From: Pectinatus frisingensis
Lineage (GTDB): Bacteria; Bacillota; Negativicutes; Selenomonadales; Selenomonadaceae
DNA length: 44,651 nt
Direction: 5' to 3'
NCBI RefSeq assembly: GCF_015732285.1
Contig: NZ_WIQU01000034.1
Span: 1-44,651 of the forward strand
This document shows, piece by piece, positions 27,586 to 36,030 of this stretch. Both the position numbers and the translations under genes were made by a program. The notes below the pieces were generated by a model, which made no database searches, was not told the origin of the DNA, and was given only the letters and a program-made list of their open reading frames with translations. Each line of letters opens with the position of its first letter. Position 1 is the stretch's first letter.

Positions 27586-27651
27586 TGTAGTCACTTCCTG
27601 ATTCAGACGCTCCTGTTGCCTGATTGTATATTAATCGACTGCTACAATAAC

Positions 27652-27680
27652 ATTATATAGATTTTTTGGCAACAGGTAAA
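27652..27680 (-). promoter_or_regulatory. Promoter of the divIC operon
   Basis: TTTACC (27680-27675) and TATAAT (27657-27652) on the minus strand are 17 bp apart. The -35 box lies in the loop of a TTTTGGCAA inverted repeat (27664-27672 with 27687-27695). The repeat lacks a T-tract and is probably a weak 3'-end stem of the upstream glycosyltransferase gene. Confidence 0.65.
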
Positions 27681-27695
27681 TAGCTATTGCCAAAA

Positions 27696-28859
27696 TCAAT
27701 GACCATATTTACTTAAACAATTCGAATTATCGTCATGTCCGTCCATATATCCAGTTATTATATCCACTATTTTTTTAGCTGCATAGGGTTGTTTAAGAAC
27801 TTTCGCTTTCTGTTTCATCCATGCCAACCGTTCTTTATCTGTCAAAAGCTCCTTTACTGTCTCTCCGATAGCTTCTTTTTTTTGCACCCACACAGCCACA
27901 CCATGTTCTGCTAAATAAGCCGCATTTTCCGATTCCGGCCCGGGAATAGGTGCATGAAGAAGCATCGGCAGTTCTTTTGCCATAGCCTCACTTATCGTGA
28001 GAGCACCAGGTTTACTTATCAACAGTGAAGATACTGTCATCAACTCATTAATATTATGTGAATATCCCCACACTTTTATCAAATGGCGTGAATGGGTTAT
28101 ATAACAATTAACTTCCGACCATAAAGAAAGATTAGCACCTGCTACCACCAAAATCTGCATCGGTAATGATAATTTTTCCAGCTCTTCCAGCGCGTACTTA
28201 ATACCGCCTAACCCAAGTCCGCCTCCCATAATGAGAATTATGGGCATATTCGCAGAAAGATCAAACTTCTTCAATAGCATTTCTCTGTCATATGTATCAC
28301 TAAAAACACGATGTATCGGAATTCCTGTTACCTGAATGCGTTTCTCATTTATACCTCGCTCAATGAGTTGGCGTTTCATACCATTATGAGCAACAAAATA
28401 CATATCCACATTCTTATAAATCCAAATTTGATGCAGGCAAAAATCAGTTATTACCGTAAAAAGACTCACATCAAATCGTTTTTCTCTTTTCAAGTAAGCT
28501 GCAGCCGCACAAGGAAAAGGATGCGTACAAATTATAATATCAGCGTTATATTTTTTAATAAGAGACACCATATTGTGTTTCATAAAGTATGCCAGCAGCA
28601 TCTGAACCGAAGATCCCTTCAGCCGTCCTGATGTAAATTTATATAAGAACTCATAAAGATTTGGAACAAGCTCCAGCATTTTAAAATATATTTCCTTCAT
28701 CAAGTCATTTATATAAGCTGTTTCTAGTGACATAAAATCCACTACATTAATATTGTCAGCAGGATAGCGTCGTTTTAACTCATTACCAACCGCAGATGCT
28801 GCTTTATTATGTCCTGATCCTATAGATGCTGTAACAATAAGGATATTTTTTTGTGTCAT
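27696..28859 (-). CDS. Glycolipid glycosyltransferase (MGDG synthase / UgtP family)
   Basis: This 387-residue GT28-family enzyme has an N-terminal MGDG-synthase domain (about 1-170: TASIGSGHNKAASAV, CTHPFPCAAAAYL) and a C-terminal nucleotide-sugar domain with MGGGLGLGG, SKPGALTISEAMA and PIPGPESENAAYL. Such enzymes put glucose or galactose on diacylglycerol to make membrane glycolipid. Whether UDP-glucose or UDP-galactose is used is not clear from sequence. I choose ATG 28859, with GGAGG 11 nt upstream; a TTG six codons earlier is open. It is divergent from recJ and probably monocistronic. Confidence 0.85.
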   Translation of the reverse strand: MTQKNILIVTASIGSGHNKAASAVGNELKRRYPADNINVVDFMSLETAYINDLMKEIYFKMLELVPNLYEFLYKFTSGRLKGSSVQMLLAYFMKHNMVSLIKKYNADIIICTHPFPCAAAAYLKREKRFDVSLFTVITDFCLHQIWIYKNVDMYFVAHNGMKRQLIERGINEKRIQVTGIPIHRVFSDTYDREMLLKKFDLSANMPIILIMGGGLGLGGIKYALEELEKLSLPMQILVVAGANLSLWSEVNCYITHSRHLIKVWGYSHNINELMTVSSLLISKPGALTISEAMAKELPMLLHAPIPGPESENAAYLAEHGVAVWVQKKEAIGETVKELLTDKERLAWMKQKAKVLKQPYAAKKIVDIITGYMDGHDDNSNCLSKYGH

Positions 28860-29291
28860 GTCTGACTCTTCCTCCAACCTGCCGATACGGAAGGCAGAAT
28901 TGACGTATTTATGTGCAAATTAATAATTATAAACACCTCTAAAAATATACAGCAATATTTATTGCCCGCCAGGTGCATATACTACTCAACTATAAAACAA
29001 ATAAACTTTTACAAATCTGCATCAGCTTAATGTATTGACTCTGATCTTTATTTTAAGGCAATTGCATATGAAATCTTTTCTCACCTATATTGCCTAAATC
29101 CCGGCATTCCAAAAACTTACTTCATGTATTTTATCATATAGTTTTGCCTGTGTACAGCTTTCATGCGTAATCAGCTAATATTAATGGGTCCCAATGGTAT
29201 TTAATCCCCCGGGTACATCTTTATAATTAACAATTATTACACAAATTTATTTGTGTTATACTATATTCAATATTACTAAGGGAGAATCTCA
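28860..29291. other. Divergent intergenic region between glycosyltransferase and recJ
   Basis: This 430-bp region shows no coding frame that I accept. On the minus strand it gives the glycosyltransferase leader. AGGCAAT (29056-29062) with ATTGCCT (29089-29095) brackets a 26-nt loop, and a small CTGCC/GGCAG stem sits just before the ribosome-binding site. No known riboswitch pattern was recognised. On the plus side it ends with an operator-like palindrome and the recJ promoter. Confidence 0.5.
29239..29262 (+). promoter_or_regulatory. Palindrome and -10 box upstream of recJ
   Basis: ACACAAAT-TT-ATTTGTGT (29239-29256) is an exact 8-bp dyad with a 2-nt centre, touching a TATACT -10 box at 29257-29262. 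A protein bound here would cover the promoter spacer. The -35 region is weak (around 29234), so an activator or repressor is possible. I could not assign a regulator. Confidence 0.5.
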
Positions 29292-31262
29292 ATGAAAAAA
29301 CGGTGGATTATATCGCCAATCGATCAAAAAGCCCAACTGAGTTTGGCTGCCAGTCTAAATATATCCCCTGTTACTGCGGGAGTATTATTAAAAAAAGGAG
29401 TTAATGAAAAAACAGCTGCATCTTTTCTAAATAAAACAGGGACCTCATTTTATGACCCATTATTATTACCCAATATGCAGGCAGCTGTTGCCCGCATCAA
29501 AGCTGCAATCTACAAAAAAGAATTAATAACTATATTTGGTGACTATGATGTCGATGGCATAACCTCAACAGTGGTACTATACAAGACATTGCAGGAATTA
29601 GGCGCCAGTGTGCAATATTATCTGCCCGACCGCCAACTGGAAGGATACGGTGTCCACAAAGCATCAATTGATAAATTCATCAATAAAACTAAGCTTTTAA
29701 TAACTGTTGACTGCGGCATAAGATCAATAAGTGAACTAGAGTACGCCAGTGATTATATGGATGTGATCGTAACAGATCATCATTTGCCCGGCGATGAATT
29801 ACCAGAAGCAATTGCAGTTATTGATCCTAAACGTGCTGACTGTGAATATCCGGATAAAAATTTAGCGGGTGTAGGTGTGGCTTTTAAATTATGTCAGGCA
29901 CTATGGCAGAATATCAAAAATGAAGAATTCACTCGCTATCTCGATGTTGTAGCATTAGGAACAGTAGCCGACATTGTACCACTGACAAACGAAAATCGTA
30001 CTATTGTAAAAAGAGGGTTGGCAAATATAACCAATTTGGGGATTTTAGAACTTATCAATATTTGCGAACTTGATAAAAATACTATCACAGCAGGTCATAT
30101 CGGTTTCGTATTAGGGCCACGCCTTAATGCAGCCGGCCGTTTAAAACATGCAGACATGGGTGTAGAATTACTTTTAAGCTGTGATTCTTCTTCTGCACAC
30201 AATCTGGCTGAAGCCTTGGACAAAGAAAACTCTCTCAGACAGCAATTAGTAGAAACTGTTTTCAAAGAAGCTATGATATTAGTACATAAAAACAACTACA
30301 CAAACAATAAGCTTATTGTTGTTTGCGGTAAAAACTGGCATCCCGGAATAATTGGCATCGTAGCATCGCGTCTGGTTGATGAGTTCTATCTGCCAACAGT
30401 AGTTATAAGTATTGATAATAATGGTGCTGGTAAAGGTTCTTGCCGCAGTATAAAAAACTTTAATATTGTCGGAGCTTTATCAGCCTGCAGTGACAATTTG
30501 ACCACTTTTGGCGGTCACGCTATGGCTGCAGGCCTCACAATAGAAAGTTCTCAAATAAACTTTTTCCGCGATAATATGATAAAATACGCTGCGGCTAATA
30601 TACCAGATAGTGATTTAATACCCTCAATTGAAGTTGATCAGGTTTTATCGCCGCAAACCGTAAACAAAGCCATGATTGCAGAACTTACTTTACTGGAACC
30701 GTTTGGTGTGGACAATCCGGCGCCACTGTTTTTGTGCGGCGGCATACAACCCTGCAATATAAAAAAAATTGGTCAAAAAGGCGTCCATTTAAAATTTACT
30801 TTTCTCGACAATAATTATTCCTATACCGCATTAGGATGGAATATGGGGAAATATGCTGATATTATTGAGAATAATAAAATTGATTTTATCTTTCAACCAG
30901 AAATAAACAACTGGAATGACAAAAAATACATTCAATTTATTCTAAAAGACATTAAACTCAGCCAAAGTGATAAACTATACCCATCACGTGAATTTATCGG
31001 TATAGTCTACCTCACATTAAAACACATATATCCCGCCGGACAAAAACCAATAAAAATTGATTTATCACAAATAATCACACATTTAAAGACACACCTTGTT
31101 GGTATAGATGAAAAAACAATAACTTATTGTCTTAATGTTCTGGCGGAAATCCAGATTATCTCCATAGATTGGGAAAAAAAGCTGCTAAAATTTTTACCAA
31201 TACCAAAAATGAAAAAAGATCTTAACACCTCCAACATTTTTTTAAAAAGATATCAGCAGTAA
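29292..31262 (+). CDS. recJ: Single-stranded-DNA-specific exonuclease RecJ
   Basis: RecJ is a 656-residue 5'-3' single-strand exonuclease for recombination and repair. DHH phosphoesterase motifs are present: DYDVDG at residues 84-89, VDCG near 139, TDHH at 161-164. The DHHA1 domain contains GWHPGIIGIVASRL and GGHAMAAGL. The C-terminus (about 560-656) is an extra helical domain, less conserved, as seen in Firmicutes RecJ. GGGAG precedes the ATG. It is monocistronic, with a strong terminator 36 nt after the stop. Confidence 0.95.
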   Translation: MKKRWIISPIDQKAQLSLAASLNISPVTAGVLLKKGVNEKTAASFLNKTGTSFYDPLLLPNMQAAVARIKAAIYKKELITIFGDYDVDGITSTVVLYKTLQELGASVQYYLPDRQLEGYGVHKASIDKFINKTKLLITVDCGIRSISELEYASDYMDVIVTDHHLPGDELPEAIAVIDPKRADCEYPDKNLAGVGVAFKLCQALWQNIKNEEFTRYLDVVALGTVADIVPLTNENRTIVKRGLANITNLGILELINICELDKNTITAGHIGFVLGPRLNAAGRLKHADMGVELLLSCDSSSAHNLAEALDKENSLRQQLVETVFKEAMILVHKNNYTNNKLIVVCGKNWHPGIIGIVASRLVDEFYLPTVVISIDNNGAGKGSCRSIKNFNIVGALSACSDNLTTFGGHAMAAGLTIESSQINFFRDNMIKYAAANIPDSDLIPSIEVDQVLSPQTVNKAMIAELTLLEPFGVDNPAPLFLCGGIQPCNIKKIGQKGVHLKFTFLDNNYSYTALGWNMGKYADIIENNKIDFIFQPEINNWNDKKYIQFILKDIKLSQSDKLYPSREFIGIVYLTLKHIYPAGQKPIKIDLSQIITHLKTHLVGIDEKTITYCLNVLAEIQIISIDWEKKLLKFLPIPKMKKDLNTSNIFLKRYQQ

Positions 31263-31297
31263 ATTTACATTGATTTACATGCAATCACCGACTATAA

Positions 31298-31338
31298 AAA
31301 ATAACCAGACTGAAAATTAAATTCAGTCTGGTTATTTT
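31298..31338 (+). terminator. Terminator after recJ
   Basis: AAAATAACCAGACTGAA (31298-31314) is exactly complementary to 31322-31338, a 17-bp stem with a 7-nt loop. The T-rich right end serves as the tail. It insulates recJ from the feo promoter, which begins 5 nt later. Confidence 0.85.
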
Positions 31339-31342
31339 GCTA

Positions 31343-31371
31343 TTGACAATCATTATCATTATCTGTATTAT
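31343..31371 (+). promoter_or_regulatory. feoA promoter
   Basis: TTGACA (31343-31348) and TATTAT (31366-31371) are 17 bp apart, close to the sigma-A consensus. The -35 box lies within a Fur-like dyad, as expected for iron repression. Confidence 0.85.
31344..31358 (+). promoter_or_regulatory. Fur-like box 1 at feoA
   Basis: TGACAATCATTATCA fits the 7-1-7 Fur consensus TGATAATNATTATCA with one mismatch. It covers the -35 hexamer and the start of the spacer, so iron-loaded Fur would block the promoter. Confidence 0.8.
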
Positions 31372-31381
31372 ATTAATGTAA

Positions 31382-31396
31382 TGATAATAAATATCA
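31382..31396 (+). promoter_or_regulatory. Fur-like box 2 at feoA
   Basis: TGATAATAAATATCA fits the 7-1-7 Fur consensus with one mismatch. It lies just after the expected transcription start, 38 bp downstream of box 1, and about 25 bp before the feoA ATG. Confidence 0.75.
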
Positions 31397-31420
31397 ATAG
31401 TATATGGAAGTGATACAAAA

Positions 31421-31672
31421 ATGGCAATTGTTGTTGACAAAAACAGGTTGACTTTAAATCGTGTTCATCCTGGCAGTTCTGTAAAAATTGAATACTTGGA
31501 ACAATCTCCACTAAAAGAACGTCTCATGAGTATGGGCCTGGTTCCCGGGACAGTCATAAAAGTCCTGCGCAGCGCACCTTTAGGTGATCCAATGGCTATA
31601 AGTGTTCGTTCTTATAATCTTTCTTTGCGGCTTAATGACGCTGAAAAAATCATTGTTGCACCTAAAGTTTAA
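31421..31672 (+). CDS. feoA: Ferrous iron transport protein FeoA
   Basis: This 83-residue SH3-like cytoplasmic protein assists FeoB. The family pattern is clear: VKIEYLEQSPLKERLMSMGLVPGTVIKVLRSAPLGDPMAISV. It is the first gene of an iron-regulated operon with feoB 54 nt downstream. The start ATG has GGAAGTGAT upstream. The two Fur boxes directly before it show iron-dependent repression. Confidence 0.94.
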   Translation: MAIVVDKNRLTLNRVHPGSSVKIEYLEQSPLKERLMSMGLVPGTVIKVLRSAPLGDPMAISVRSYNLSLRLNDAEKIIVAPKV

Positions 31673-31725
31673 TTACCAGTATAATGCTCACCCAAAAACT
31701 AATTTATTTTAATGGAGGAAAAGTG

Positions 31726-33615
31726 ATGGCAACATTATCCATAGCCCTTACAGGAAACCCTAATACGGGCAAGTCTACCATATTCAACGAATTAACCGGC
31801 ATACGTCAAAAAATTGGTAATTGGCCAGGCGTTACCGTAGACAAGAAAATGGGTTATGTCAACCACAAAGACAGAGCTATTTCTATCGTTGATCTACCTG
31901 GAACTTATAGTATAAACGCCCGCTCACCGGAAGAACAAATCGTTATCGATTATCTGCTTAATGAACGTCCCGACATTGTCGTCGATGTTGTTGATTCTTC
32001 TAATATTGAACGCAATTTGTTTTTAACACTACAGCTTTTGGAACATCGCATACCAGTTCTCATTGATCTCAATATGATGGATGAAGCCACGAAACGCGGC
32101 CTAAAAATTTCCTCAAAAAAATTATCTGAATTAATTGGTATGCCTGTAGTTGAAACTGTCGGTAGAAGCAATAAAAGCACCAGGAAGCTTCTTGATATTT
32201 TTACTTCAACCGTAATGAATTCTTACCAAAACAGCGAACTTATCGAAAAACATATAAACGCTGTCGAAACCATTCGTGCCGGCGCAGGAGAACATGATAT
32301 CAAAGAAGAAAAAATCATATCTTTGCGCTATGATCTGATAGATAAAATCATCGCTGTCATTGTCGACAAAAACGGAGTTGCCAGCACTACAACCACAGAA
32401 AAGATTGACCGTTTTCTGGCTAATGGATTTATCGCATTACCAATATTACTATTATTACTTTACGGTGTTTTTGAAATTACTTTCACTTGGATTGGTCAGC
32501 CCATAGCTGACTTTCTTAATTTTGCCATAAACACTTGGTTTTCTGGTATAGTTGATGACGCACTGAGTACCATAGGCGTTGCTGCGTGGTTACAATCGCT
32601 GGTCGTTAACGGTGTCATTGCCGGTGTTGGCAGTGTTCTTACATTTGTACCGCTTATTTTCACTTTATTCTTCTGTTTAAGTTTTCTTGATGGTACCGGT
32701 TATATGGCTCGCGTGGCTTTTATTATGGATCCGATAATGCGTCGCGCCGGATTAACCGGCAAAGGTGTCATGCCTCTTATCATGGGATTTGGCTGCGGTG
32801 TTCCGGCTATCATGGGGGCTCGTGCTCTTGATTCGGAAAAAGATCGAATGATTTCCATACTGGTAACGCCGTTTCTTACATGCGGTGCAAAATTACCCGT
32901 AATGGCTTTATTTGCAGCTGTTTTCTTTCCCCAAAATGCCTCTAACGTAGTATTTGTCATGTATATAATAGGAATTGTAATGGCTATTATAATGGCAAAA
33001 GTACTGACTGTCACTACTTTTAAAGATAAGCAATCGTCCTTTTTACTCGAATTACCCCCTTATCGTATTCCTGATATGAAAACCGTTTTGTTAGAAACCT
33101 GGGATAAGGGAAAAGGGTATCTCGTCAAAGCCGGTACTATAATTTTTGCTATGTCGGTTTTAATATGGTTCCTAAGTAATTATAATTTAAGTGGCCCTAC
33201 TGATGAAATGACGGAAAGCTTTTTAGCATATCTGGGAGCTGCAATTTCCCATCTGTTCACTTTCCAGGGTTTTGACACATGGCAGGCCGGAGCTGCAGTA
33301 ATCACCGGTGTTGTTGCCAAAGAAGCAGTTATCTCGACAATGGGAATTCTATACAATGTTGGTGACGTCGCTGATGACACAGTTGATGCTGCCAATCAAA
33401 TGATGACTGCTCTGGGCGGTTCTTTTACAGCTCTTTCCGCATTTGCTTTCATGGTATTCACACAGCTCTATTCTCCCTGCGTAACAGCATTGGGAACTAT
33501 AAAAAAAGAAACCGGCAGATGGAAATGGTTGTTTTTTGCTTTTGCTTACACAACAGCTGTTGCCTGGGTAGTATCATTACTCGTTTACCAAATAGGCAGA
33601 TTGATTGGCTTTTAA
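31726..33615 (+). CDS. feoB: Ferrous iron transporter FeoB
   Basis: FeoB is a 629-residue inner-membrane Fe2+ transporter with an N-terminal GTPase domain. G1 is GNPNTGKST at about 9-17, G3 is DLPGTYS near 56, and G4 is NMMD near 120. The membrane part has two Gate motifs in FeoB style (CGVPAIMGAR, CGAKLPVMALFAAVFF) and the C-terminal core. I choose ATG 31726, with GGAGG 7 nt upstream; the frame is open 14 codons further, but that segment lacks a ribosome-binding site. It is followed 19 nt later by the Cys-rich partner. Confidence 0.96.
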   Translation: MATLSIALTGNPNTGKSTIFNELTGIRQKIGNWPGVTVDKKMGYVNHKDRAISIVDLPGTYSINARSPEEQIVIDYLLNERPDIVVDVVDSSNIERNLFLTLQLLEHRIPVLIDLNMMDEATKRGLKISSKKLSELIGMPVVETVGRSNKSTRKLLDIFTSTVMNSYQNSELIEKHINAVETIRAGAGEHDIKEEKIISLRYDLIDKIIAVIVDKNGVASTTTTEKIDRFLANGFIALPILLLLLYGVFEITFTWIGQPIADFLNFAINTWFSGIVDDALSTIGVAAWLQSLVVNGVIAGVGSVLTFVPLIFTLFFCLSFLDGTGYMARVAFIMDPIMRRAGLTGKGVMPLIMGFGCGVPAIMGARALDSEKDRMISILVTPFLTCGAKLPVMALFAAVFFPQNASNVVFVMYIIGIVMAIIMAKVLTVTTFKDKQSSFLLELPPYRIPDMKTVLLETWDKGKGYLVKAGTIIFAMSVLIWFLSNYNLSGPTDEMTESFLAYLGAAISHLFTFQGFDTWQAGAAVITGVVAKEAVISTMGILYNVGDVADDTVDAANQMMTALGGSFTALSAFAFMVFTQLYSPCVTALGTIKKETGRWKWLFFAFAYTTAVAWVVSLLVYQIGRLIGF

Positions 33616-33634
33616 TTGTTAGGAGGAGTTTATT

Positions 33635-33817
33635 ATGACATTCACAGGTACTATTGCAACATATGTTATTGCAGCTATATTACTGGCAGCTTTCTTATAT
33701 GGAATATACCATATTTACCGTAATTTTTTCAAAGGCGAAAGTTCTTGCTGCAGTGAAGGCAGATCAGCAGCTTGCGGCAGTTGCTGCGCTTGTCATCAAG
33801 TAAAACAAAAAAAGTAA
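33635..33817 (+). CDS. FeoB-associated Cys-rich membrane protein
   Basis: This 60-residue single-pass membrane protein has a helix at residues 7-25 (TIATYVIAAILLAAFLYGIY), then six cysteines packed as CC, C, CC and C (SSCCSEG, ACGSCCAC). The family is found next to feoB in many Firmicutes; its role is not settled, but metal binding or maturation of FeoB is inferred. AGGAGG precedes the ATG. It is the last gene of the feo operon. Confidence 0.88.
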   Translation: MTFTGTIATYVIAAILLAAFLYGIYHIYRNFFKGESSCCSEGRSAACGSCCACHQVKQKK

Positions 33818-33836
33818 TATCTAAATTCTTATTTTA

Positions 33837-33980
33837 AAAAAAGGCTGTCATACAAACAGCATTGACCTCATAAAAATACATTTCACTCTCATTATTCCTC
33901 TTTCTTTTAAAAACAGGAAATAATAACGAGAAAGTGCATCTTTATGAATGAAAATGTTTATGTACGACAGCTTTTCTTTT
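33837..33980. repeat. Large imperfect fold-back element after the feo operon
   Basis: Arms around AAGGCTGTC (33841-33849) and GACAGCTTTTC (33966-33976) pair. The inner part continues with TCATAAAAATACATTTCACT against AAAGTGCATCTTTATGA, and ATTATTCC against GGAAATAATAA. This gives a stem of about 60 bp with mismatches and a small loop near 33910. The right arm ends in TTTTCTTTT, so it could work as a terminator of feo mRNA. The size suggests a MITE-like or structured RNA element. The remainder of 33981-34096 is AT-rich, with nothing recognised apart from the AGGAGGG before the next gene. Confidence 0.7.
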
Positions 33981-34096
33981 ATATCATTCTTATTTTTAAT
34001 TATAAAAAATATATTCAATATTTATCAGATAAAAAGGATTTTGGCAAATTTTAACGAAAATAAGAACTATACAATAATCATAGGAGGGACCCCAGC

Positions 34097-34477
34097 ATGG
34101 AAAAAATAAAAAAAATAATAGTTGCGGTTGATGGCTCCGTAGATGGGTGCAAGGCAGTAGACAGAGCTATTGATCTCGCAGGAAAAAATGGTGCACAGCT
34201 TGATTTTGTATATGTATCAAGCCATATCAACAAGGATATCCCCAGTGATTTAATTTTTGACAAAATTTGGGATAAATTACCCAAAACCATGAAAGCAGAA
34301 AAACATGTAGAAAACGGGTCCGTTCATAAAGCAATCATTGAAGTTGCTAAAAAGGAAAATGCTGATTTGATTATAATGGGCAGCAGGGGATTGGGATTAT
34401 TCAAAGGTGCTCTGATAGGCAGTAAAAGTCAAAAAGTAGTTGAATACTCAACTGTTCCGGTCATGGTAGTCAAGTAA
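34097..34477 (+). CDS. Universal stress protein (UspA family)
   Basis: This 126-residue single Usp domain protein has an N-terminal strand KKIIVAVDGSVDGCKAVDRAI and a C-terminal ATP-binding loop GSRGLGLFKGALIGSKSQKVV ending in VPVMVVK. It belongs to the ATP-binding Usp type. It is shorter than the usual ~140-150 residues because the middle loop is compact. AGGAGGG precedes the ATG. The precise stress role cannot be read from sequence. It is 17 nt before the carbonic-anhydrase-like gene, so the two are co-transcribed. Confidence 0.88.
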   Translation: MEKIKKIIVAVDGSVDGCKAVDRAIDLAGKNGAQLDFVYVSSHINKDIPSDLIFDKIWDKLPKTMKAEKHVENGSVHKAIIEVAKKENADLIIMGSRGLGLFKGALIGSKSQKVVEYSTVPVMVVK

Positions 34478-34494
34478 TACGAGGAGGGATAATA

Positions 34495-35028
34495 ATGCCC
34501 ATCATATCCTATAAGGGAAAGACTCCACATATTGGCAAAAATGTATTCATTGCGCCGAACGCCACAATAATTGGCGATGTCACAATCGGTAATAATTCAA
34601 GTGTATGGTATAACACAGTAATCCGTGGTGACATGAACTCCATTGTTATAGGTAACTATACCAACATACAAGATAATACTACCATCCACGTCATGGGCTG
34701 CAGTTCTACTACAATCGGTGATTATGTGACAATTGGGCACAATGTCGTCATGCATTGCGATAATGTCGGTGACAATTGCCTGATTGGTATGGGCTCGATA
34801 TTACTTGGAATGTGCAGTATTGGTGAAAATAGCTTAATAGGTGCGGGTACTTTAGTTCCTCATAAAACACATCTGCCAACTAATTCAATGATTTTAGGTT
34901 CACCTTGTAAGATAAGACGAAAACTTTTTGAAGATGAACTCGATGCAATGCATCAATCTGCACTTAATTACGCGACATTAGCCAAAAACTACTTAGAAGA
35001 AAATATGGGAGATACTTTACACAAATGA
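34495..35028 (+). CDS. Gamma-class carbonic anhydrase family protein
   Basis: This 177-residue left-handed beta-helix of hexapeptide repeats occupies residues 10-150. The metal-binding histidines are seen in TIHVMG and GHNVVMH, as in YrdA/PaaY/CaiE-type gamma carbonic anhydrases. The order VIRGDMNSIVIGNYTNIQDN is family-specific. It may hydrate CO2 or just bind Zn; activity is not certain for this subfamily. GAGGAGG precedes the ATG. It overlaps ndk by four bases (ATGA). Confidence 0.9.
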   Translation: MPIISYKGKTPHIGKNVFIAPNATIIGDVTIGNNSSVWYNTVIRGDMNSIVIGNYTNIQDNTTIHVMGCSSTTIGDYVTIGHNVVMHCDNVGDNCLIGMGSILLGMCSIGENSLIGAGTLVPHKTHLPTNSMILGSPCKIRRKLFEDELDAMHQSALNYATLAKNYLEENMGDTLHK

Positions 35029-35447
35029 GGGAAAAAACACTTATTCTAATTAAGCCTGATGCAATAGATGCCAATAATATTGGCAAAATTATTTCCTTAT
35101 ATGAAGCCAATGGACTAAAAATCGTCGCACTAAAAATGATGAAAATGACAGAACAATTAGCAGCTAAACATTATTATGAGCATATTGGTAAACCTTTTTA
35201 TGCGAACCTAATTGCTTTTGTGACCTCAGGTCCGTTAGTTGCAGCCGTTTTGGAAGGTAATGATGCTATAGGCAAAGTTCGTACTCTAAATGGCGCTACA
35301 GACCCGGCAAAAGCCGATAAAGGCACACTGCGTCAATTATACGCAACCGATACAACTCATAATGCCGTACATTCTTCAGATAGTCAGGAAAGTGCCGTAC
35401 GAGAAATTCATATATTCTTCGCGGAAGCAGAGATTTTTGATAACTAA
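35025..35447 (+). CDS. ndk: Nucleoside diphosphate kinase
   Basis: This 140-residue enzyme equilibrates nucleoside di- and triphosphates through a phosphohistidine. LIKPDA at residues 8-13 and His116 in NAVHSSDS are the diagnostic motifs. The Kpn-loop/Arg region ATDPAKADKGTLRQLY is intact. The start ATG overlaps the stop of the preceding gene, indicating coupled translation. It is 15 nt before the adenosyltransferase gene. Confidence 0.95.
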   Translation: MREKTLILIKPDAIDANNIGKIISLYEANGLKIVALKMMKMTEQLAAKHYYEHIGKPFYANLIAFVTSGPLVAAVLEGNDAIGKVRTLNGATDPAKADKGTLRQLYATDTTHNAVHSSDSQESAVREIHIFFAEAEIFDN

Positions 35448-35461
35448 GGAGGGTTTCCTTC

Positions 35462-35959
35462 ATGTCTATTTGCACGAAAACCGGTGATAAGGGTTCCACT
35501 AGTCTATACACCGGTCAAAGAGTCGCTAAAAATTCACTGCGTGTTGATAGTTATGGCAGTGTCGATGAAATAAACTCAGCTTTAGCTGCAGCTAAAGCCG
35601 CTTCACAAAAAGAAACCATCAAACAGTATATAACTGCTCTGCAAAAACTAAACATGTCTCTAATGGCTGATTTAGCTAGTATTGCTGTTCCTGCACATAT
35701 AACGGTTGAGGAAGTTGGCCGGCTGGAACAACTAATTACTCAAATTGAAGGAAAATTACCACCGCTTAAAGCCTTTATTGTTCCTGGAGACAGTTTGTGC
35801 GGTGCTTTTTTAGATATGGCCAGGACAACCGCGAGAAGAGCTGAAAGACGGGTTCTGGCACTGGCCCAAACAGAAGCTGTTGATGAACAAGATCGCCTTT
35901 ATCTGAACCGTTTATCAGATCTTTGTTTTTTATTAATGCGCCTGGAAGAAAGTAAATAA
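35462..35959 (+). CDS. PduO-type ATP:cob(I)alamin adenosyltransferase
   Basis: This 165-residue enzyme makes adenosylcobalamin from reduced cobalamin and ATP. The ATP-binding N-terminus TKTGDKGSTSLYTGQRVAKN and the RTTARRAERRVLAL helix are typical of the PduO family. LYLNRLSDLCFLLMR completes the fold. AAGGAGGG precedes the ATG. In this kind of anaerobe the cofactor serves methylmalonyl-CoA mutase in the succinate-propionate pathway, consistent with the carboxyltransferase elsewhere in the window; that link is inference. Confidence 0.93.
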   Translation: MSICTKTGDKGSTSLYTGQRVAKNSLRVDSYGSVDEINSALAAAKAASQKETIKQYITALQKLNMSLMADLASIAVPAHITVEEVGRLEQLITQIEGKLPPLKAFIVPGDSLCGAFLDMARTTARRAERRVLALAQTEAVDEQDRLYLNRLSDLCFLLMRLEESK

Positions 35960-35976
35960 ATAAAAAGATTCTGATG

Positions 35977-36026
35977 TAATATAAGCTGCCTCCCTAAAAT
36001 TAATTTTAGGGAGGCAGCTTATATTA
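35977..36026. terminator. Perfect 50-bp palindrome, bidirectional terminator
   Basis: From 35977 to 36026 the sequence is an uninterrupted palindrome of two 25-base arms centred between 36001 and 36002. The stem core AGCTGCCTCCCTAAAAT gives a very stable hairpin in either strand. It lies between the convergent adenosyltransferase and tcdA genes and should stop both. Confidence 0.85.
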
Positions 36027-36030
36027 TTTG

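Noticed and set aside
29239-29256. NrdR box or Rex site before recJ
   Set aside because: The 18-bp palindrome differs in length and centre from the NrdR 16-mer, and does not match the TTGTGAA half-sites of Rex. Left unassigned.
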